A stretch of DNA of 64,000 nt from JBBROS01 sp965260995. Its GTDB lineage: Bacteria; Pseudomonadota; Alphaproteobacteria; Acetobacterales; Acetobacteraceae. Position 1 is the first letter of the stretch. Every line of letters begins with the position of its first letter. The notes beneath the pieces were generated by a model that was not told where the DNA came from, did no database searches, and was given only the letters and a program-made list of their open reading frames with translations. Below are positions 61,857 to 64,000 of the stretch, one piece after another. The DNA is taken from contig CBDHCD010000003.1 of NCBI GenBank assembly GCA_965260995.1, positions 1,488,001-1,552,000 of the forward strand, in the 5' to 3' direction. The position numbers and the translations under genes are program-made.

Positions 61857-62569
61857 GGGCGCTGGTGACGGGCGGGGCGAGTCCGCTGGGGGCGGCGATC
61901 TGCCGGCGGCTGGCCGCCGACGGGCTGGAGGTGCTGGTCCACGCCCACGCCGGCCTGGGGCGGGCGGAGGCGTTGTGCGACGAGATCCGCGCGGGCGGCG
62001 GCAGCGCCGCGGCGTTCGCCTGCGACCTGGCCGACCTGGCCGCGACGGAGGCGGCGATGCTGCGGCTGCTGGACGGCGGCGTGCCGCAGGTGGTGGTCCA
62101 CAACGCCGGCCTGCACGACGACGTGCCGATGGCGGGCATGAGCGCCGCGCAGTGGCGGGGGCCACTCGACGTGTCGCTGGGCGGGTTCTACGCCGTGCTG
62201 CGGCCGCTGCTGCTGCCGATGATGGCGACGCGGTGGGGCCGGGTGGTGGCGGTGTCCTCGGTGTCGGCGCTGCTGGGCAATCGCGGCCAGGTCGCCTACG
62301 CCGCGGCGAAGGCCGGGCTGATCGGGGCGGTGAAGTCCCTGGCGCGGGAGGTGGCGACGCGGGGGATCACGGTCAACGCGGTCGCGCCCGGGGTGATCGC
62401 CTCGCCGGCGGTGGACGCGGCGATGGATATGAAGCGCATCGCCGAGATCGTGCCGATGCGACGGGCCGGGCGGCCGGAAGAGGTGGCGGACCTGGTCGGG
62501 TTCCTGACATCGAAACAATCGGGTTATATTACCGGGCAGGCGATCTCGATCAACGGGGGCATGGTGTGA
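61853..62569 (+). CDS. 3-oxoacyl-ACP reductase (FabG-like)
   Basis: 238 residues from GTG 61853, overlapping the dehydratase stop (GTGA). ALVTGGASPLGAAICRRL (cofactor), VVHNAGLHDD, VAVSSVSALLGN (Ser) and YAAAKAGLIG (Tyr/Lys) are intact; the end ITGQAISINGGMV is typical. It reduces the keto group in each polyene extension round. Confidence 0.93.
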   Translation: MRALVTGGASPLGAAICRRLAADGLEVLVHAHAGLGRAEALCDEIRAGGGSAAAFACDLADLAATEAAMLRLLDGGVPQVVVHNAGLHDDVPMAGMSAAQWRGPLDVSLGGFYAVLRPLLLPMMATRWGRVVAVSSVSALLGNRGQVAYAAAKAGLIGAVKSLAREVATRGITVNAVAPGVIASPAVDAAMDMKRIAEIVPMRRAGRPEEVADLVGFLTSKQSGYITGQAISINGGMV

Positions 62570-63885
62570 ACGAAGGCGGGCGGCTGGAATGCGACGTGCT
62601 GGTGATCGGCGGCGGCCCGGCGGGGAGCACGGCGGCGGCGCTGCTGGCCGAGCGCGGCGTCGACGTGCTCGTGGTCGAGCGCGAGCGGCACCCGCGGTTC
62701 CACGTCGGCGAGAGCCTGCTGCCGCGCAACACCGCGCTGCTCGACCGCCTGGGCGTGACCGCGCAGGTGGCGGCGCTCGGCGTGCACAAGCCCGGCGCGG
62801 AGTTCGTCGACGACGCCACCGGCCGCGCGGTGCAGTTCGCCTTCGCCGACGGGCTCGATAAGACCTACACCCATTCCTGGCAGGTGCCGCGCGCCGAGTT
62901 CGACCACCTGCTGTTCGAGGCGGCGGCGGCGCGGGGCGCGCGCACGATGCAGGGGACGCGGGTGACGGACGTCGCCCTCGCCGCCCCGGGCGGGCGGGCG
63001 GCGGTGACGGCCGTCGGCGAGGACGGGGCGGCACTCAGGATCGCGCCGCGCTACGTGCTGGACGCCTCCGGGCGGGACACGTTCCTGGCCGGGCGGCTGG
63101 GCCTCAAGCGGAGCAACAAGCGCAACAACACGGCCGCCGTTTACGCCCACTACGCCGGGGCGGAGCGCCGCACCGGCGCGCTGGAAGGCTACATCAGCGT
63201 CCACCTGGCCGACGACGGCTGGTTCTGGATGATCCCGCTGCGCGACGGGGTGATGAGCGTCGGCTTCGTCGCCGACCCGGCCGCGTTCAAGGGCAGTCAG
63301 GCTGGGGGCCGGCGCGGCGGCCCGGCGGCGCTGCTGGCCGAGCGGATCGCGGCCAGCCCGACGGTGAGCGCCCGGATGCAGGGGGCCGTGCCGGTGTCCG
63401 AGGCGCGGGGCGCGGGCAACTACTCCTACGACGCGGCCAGCGGCGCGGGCGAGGGATACCTGCTGATCGGCGACGCCTTCGCCTTCCTCGACCCGGTGTT
63501 CAGCAGCGGCGTGCTGCTGGCGATGACCTCGGGCGAGAAAGGGGCGGCGGTGGCCGAGGCGTGGCTGCGCGACCCGGCGCGCGGACAGGCGATGGCGCGG
63601 CGGATGGAGCGCGAGATGCGGCACGCGATGGGGCGCATCGCCTGGCTGGTCTACCGGATCAACAGCCCGGCGCTGCGGCTGCTGTTCATGGCGCCGCGCA
63701 ACGGTTTGCGGATGCGCGACGGGCTGGTGAGCCTGCTGGCCGGCAACCTGCGGGGCCACTGGCGCACGGCGCTGCCGGTGCTGGCGTTCAAGTCGATCTA
63801 CTACGTGACGTGCGGGCTGCTGCGGCTCGGGCTGCCGGGGCCGCGGCCGGTGGAAGGGCGGGCCGGGCTGCAGGCGGCGGAGTAA
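62566..63885 (+). CDS. FAD-dependent oxidoreductase, flavin-halogenase-like
   Basis: 439 residues from GTG 62566 overlapping the ketoreductase stop. VLVIGGGPAGSTAAALLAERG is the FAD motif; FHVGESLLPRN and HKPGAEFV (Lys75) follow the halogenase pattern, and WFWMIP at 219-224 is the WxWxIP signature of flavin-dependent halogenases. LLIGDAFAFLDPVFSSGVLLAM is the second FAD site. Xanthomonadins are brominated aryl polyenes with halogenase genes in their clusters, so ring halogenation is plausible; non-halogenating relatives also exist in such clusters. Confidence 0.82.
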   Translation: MNEGGRLECDVLVIGGGPAGSTAAALLAERGVDVLVVERERHPRFHVGESLLPRNTALLDRLGVTAQVAALGVHKPGAEFVDDATGRAVQFAFADGLDKTYTHSWQVPRAEFDHLLFEAAAARGARTMQGTRVTDVALAAPGGRAAVTAVGEDGAALRIAPRYVLDASGRDTFLAGRLGLKRSNKRNNTAAVYAHYAGAERRTGALEGYISVHLADDGWFWMIPLRDGVMSVGFVADPAAFKGSQAGGRRGGPAALLAERIAASPTVSARMQGAVPVSEARGAGNYSYDAASGAGEGYLLIGDAFAFLDPVFSSGVLLAMTSGEKGAAVAEAWLRDPARGQAMARRMEREMRHAMGRIAWLVYRINSPALRLLFMAPRNGLRMRDGLVSLLAGNLRGHWRTALPVLAFKSIYYVTCGLLRLGLPGPRPVEGRAGLQAAE

Positions 63886-63887
63886 GG

Positions 63888-64000
63888 TCAGGGTTCGCGT
63901 TCCACCGGGACCACCGCCTCGTTGCGGCGGAGCGGCGGCAGGGTCCAGGGCGGGTCGTAGAACCAGGCCATCGGGGCGCCGGCCGCGCGCCAGCGGCCGC
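63888..64000 (-). CDS. SOUL heme-binding family protein, C-terminal end
   Basis: The last 36 or so codons of a minus-strand gene reaching the window edge. MAWFYDPPWTLPPLRRNEAV matches the conserved C-terminus of SOUL/HBP proteins (YNPPWTxPxxRRNEV), followed by VPVEREP and a stop. Convergent with the pigment operon, 2 bases away, so the operon ends here. Confidence 0.72.
   Translation of the reverse strand, partial: GRWRAAGAPMAWFYDPPWTLPPLRRNEAVVPVEREP

Overview
The window is a very GC-rich bacterial chromosome segment. Gene content (NepR-like small protein, UPF0262, DUF983, HWE histidine kinase, cyclic-glucan exporter, OpgC, FlhF/FlhG, TrmJ, formate-THF ligase) fits an alphaproteobacterium, most likely a Rhodospirillales/Acetobacteraceae-type organism. 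The lineage is inferred from gene content only; no rRNA or tRNA gene was seen.

Layout. 0-1.6 kb: 3' end of a sensory HWE histidine kinase and its response regulator. 1.8-4.8 kb: stress and housekeeping enzymes (SDR, trans-aconitate methyltransferase, PPOX-type stress protein, UDG-like protein). 5-8.8 kb: a minus-strand operon of two paralogous beta-helix proteins and a GH42-like hydrolase. 8.9-16 kb: MDR oxidoreductase, racemase, DUF983, UPF0262, formate-THF ligase with a PhnW-like transaminase, a repeat-tailed membrane protein, NAD kinase. 16-19.9 kb: flhF-flhG, then an OpgC-like acyltransferase with an SGNH-like partner. 20.2-28.5 kb: NepR-like small protein, mtnA, DUF2272 lipoprotein, rhodanese, and a glycosyltransferase group with an unusual Lys/Ala/Pro-tailed protein. 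28.7-34.3 kb: prfC, rpsD, trmJ, cysS, interrupted by a small AT-richer patch with a secreted NNPYG-repeat protein. 34.5-39.6 kb: an accessory region whose history can be read exactly. A gene for a secreted protein was split by an IS1595-family transposon (8-bp duplication) that carries a passenger operon (AlbA_2/HATPase protein plus two small proteins). The transposase of that transposon was then split by an IS4-family element (10-bp duplication). Removing each element with one duplication copy restores both reading frames. 39.7-49.4 kb: PPOX protein, MFS transporter, degenerate esterase, DUF2142 and acyltransferase membrane proteins, pyridoxal kinase, a NdvA/ChvA-type glucan exporter, a CBS protein. 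49.5-50.4 kb: an intact IS5-family (IS427-type) element inserted in an intergenic repeat. 50.5 kb to the end: a lipoprotein and then an aryl-polyene/xanthomonadin/flexirubin-type pigment cluster, ending in a convergent SOUL-family gene fragment.

The pigment cluster runs from a clear sigma70-like promoter through ACP, aryl-CoA/ACP ligase, hotdog dehydratase, lysophospholipid-type acyltransferase, LolA-like carrier, MMPL exporter, ketosynthase, ketosynthase-like chain-length factor, a second dehydratase, ketoreductase and a FAD oxidoreductase with the halogenase WxWxIP signature. Almost every gene overlaps the next by 1-4 bases, so it is one translationally coupled operon. The product is inferred to be an outer-membrane aryl-polyene ester, possibly halogenated. 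A perfect 16-bp parS site lies inside the second dehydratase gene, suggesting the segment is in the origin-proximal part of the chromosome. Two further themes run through the window: many short perfect in-frame tandem repeats (12-24 bp), including one read in two overlapping genes at once, and a dispersed intergenic hairpin repeat family. By eye, the + strand is G-rich to about 28.7 kb, C-rich to about 59.9 kb and G-rich again after that, regardless of gene direction.
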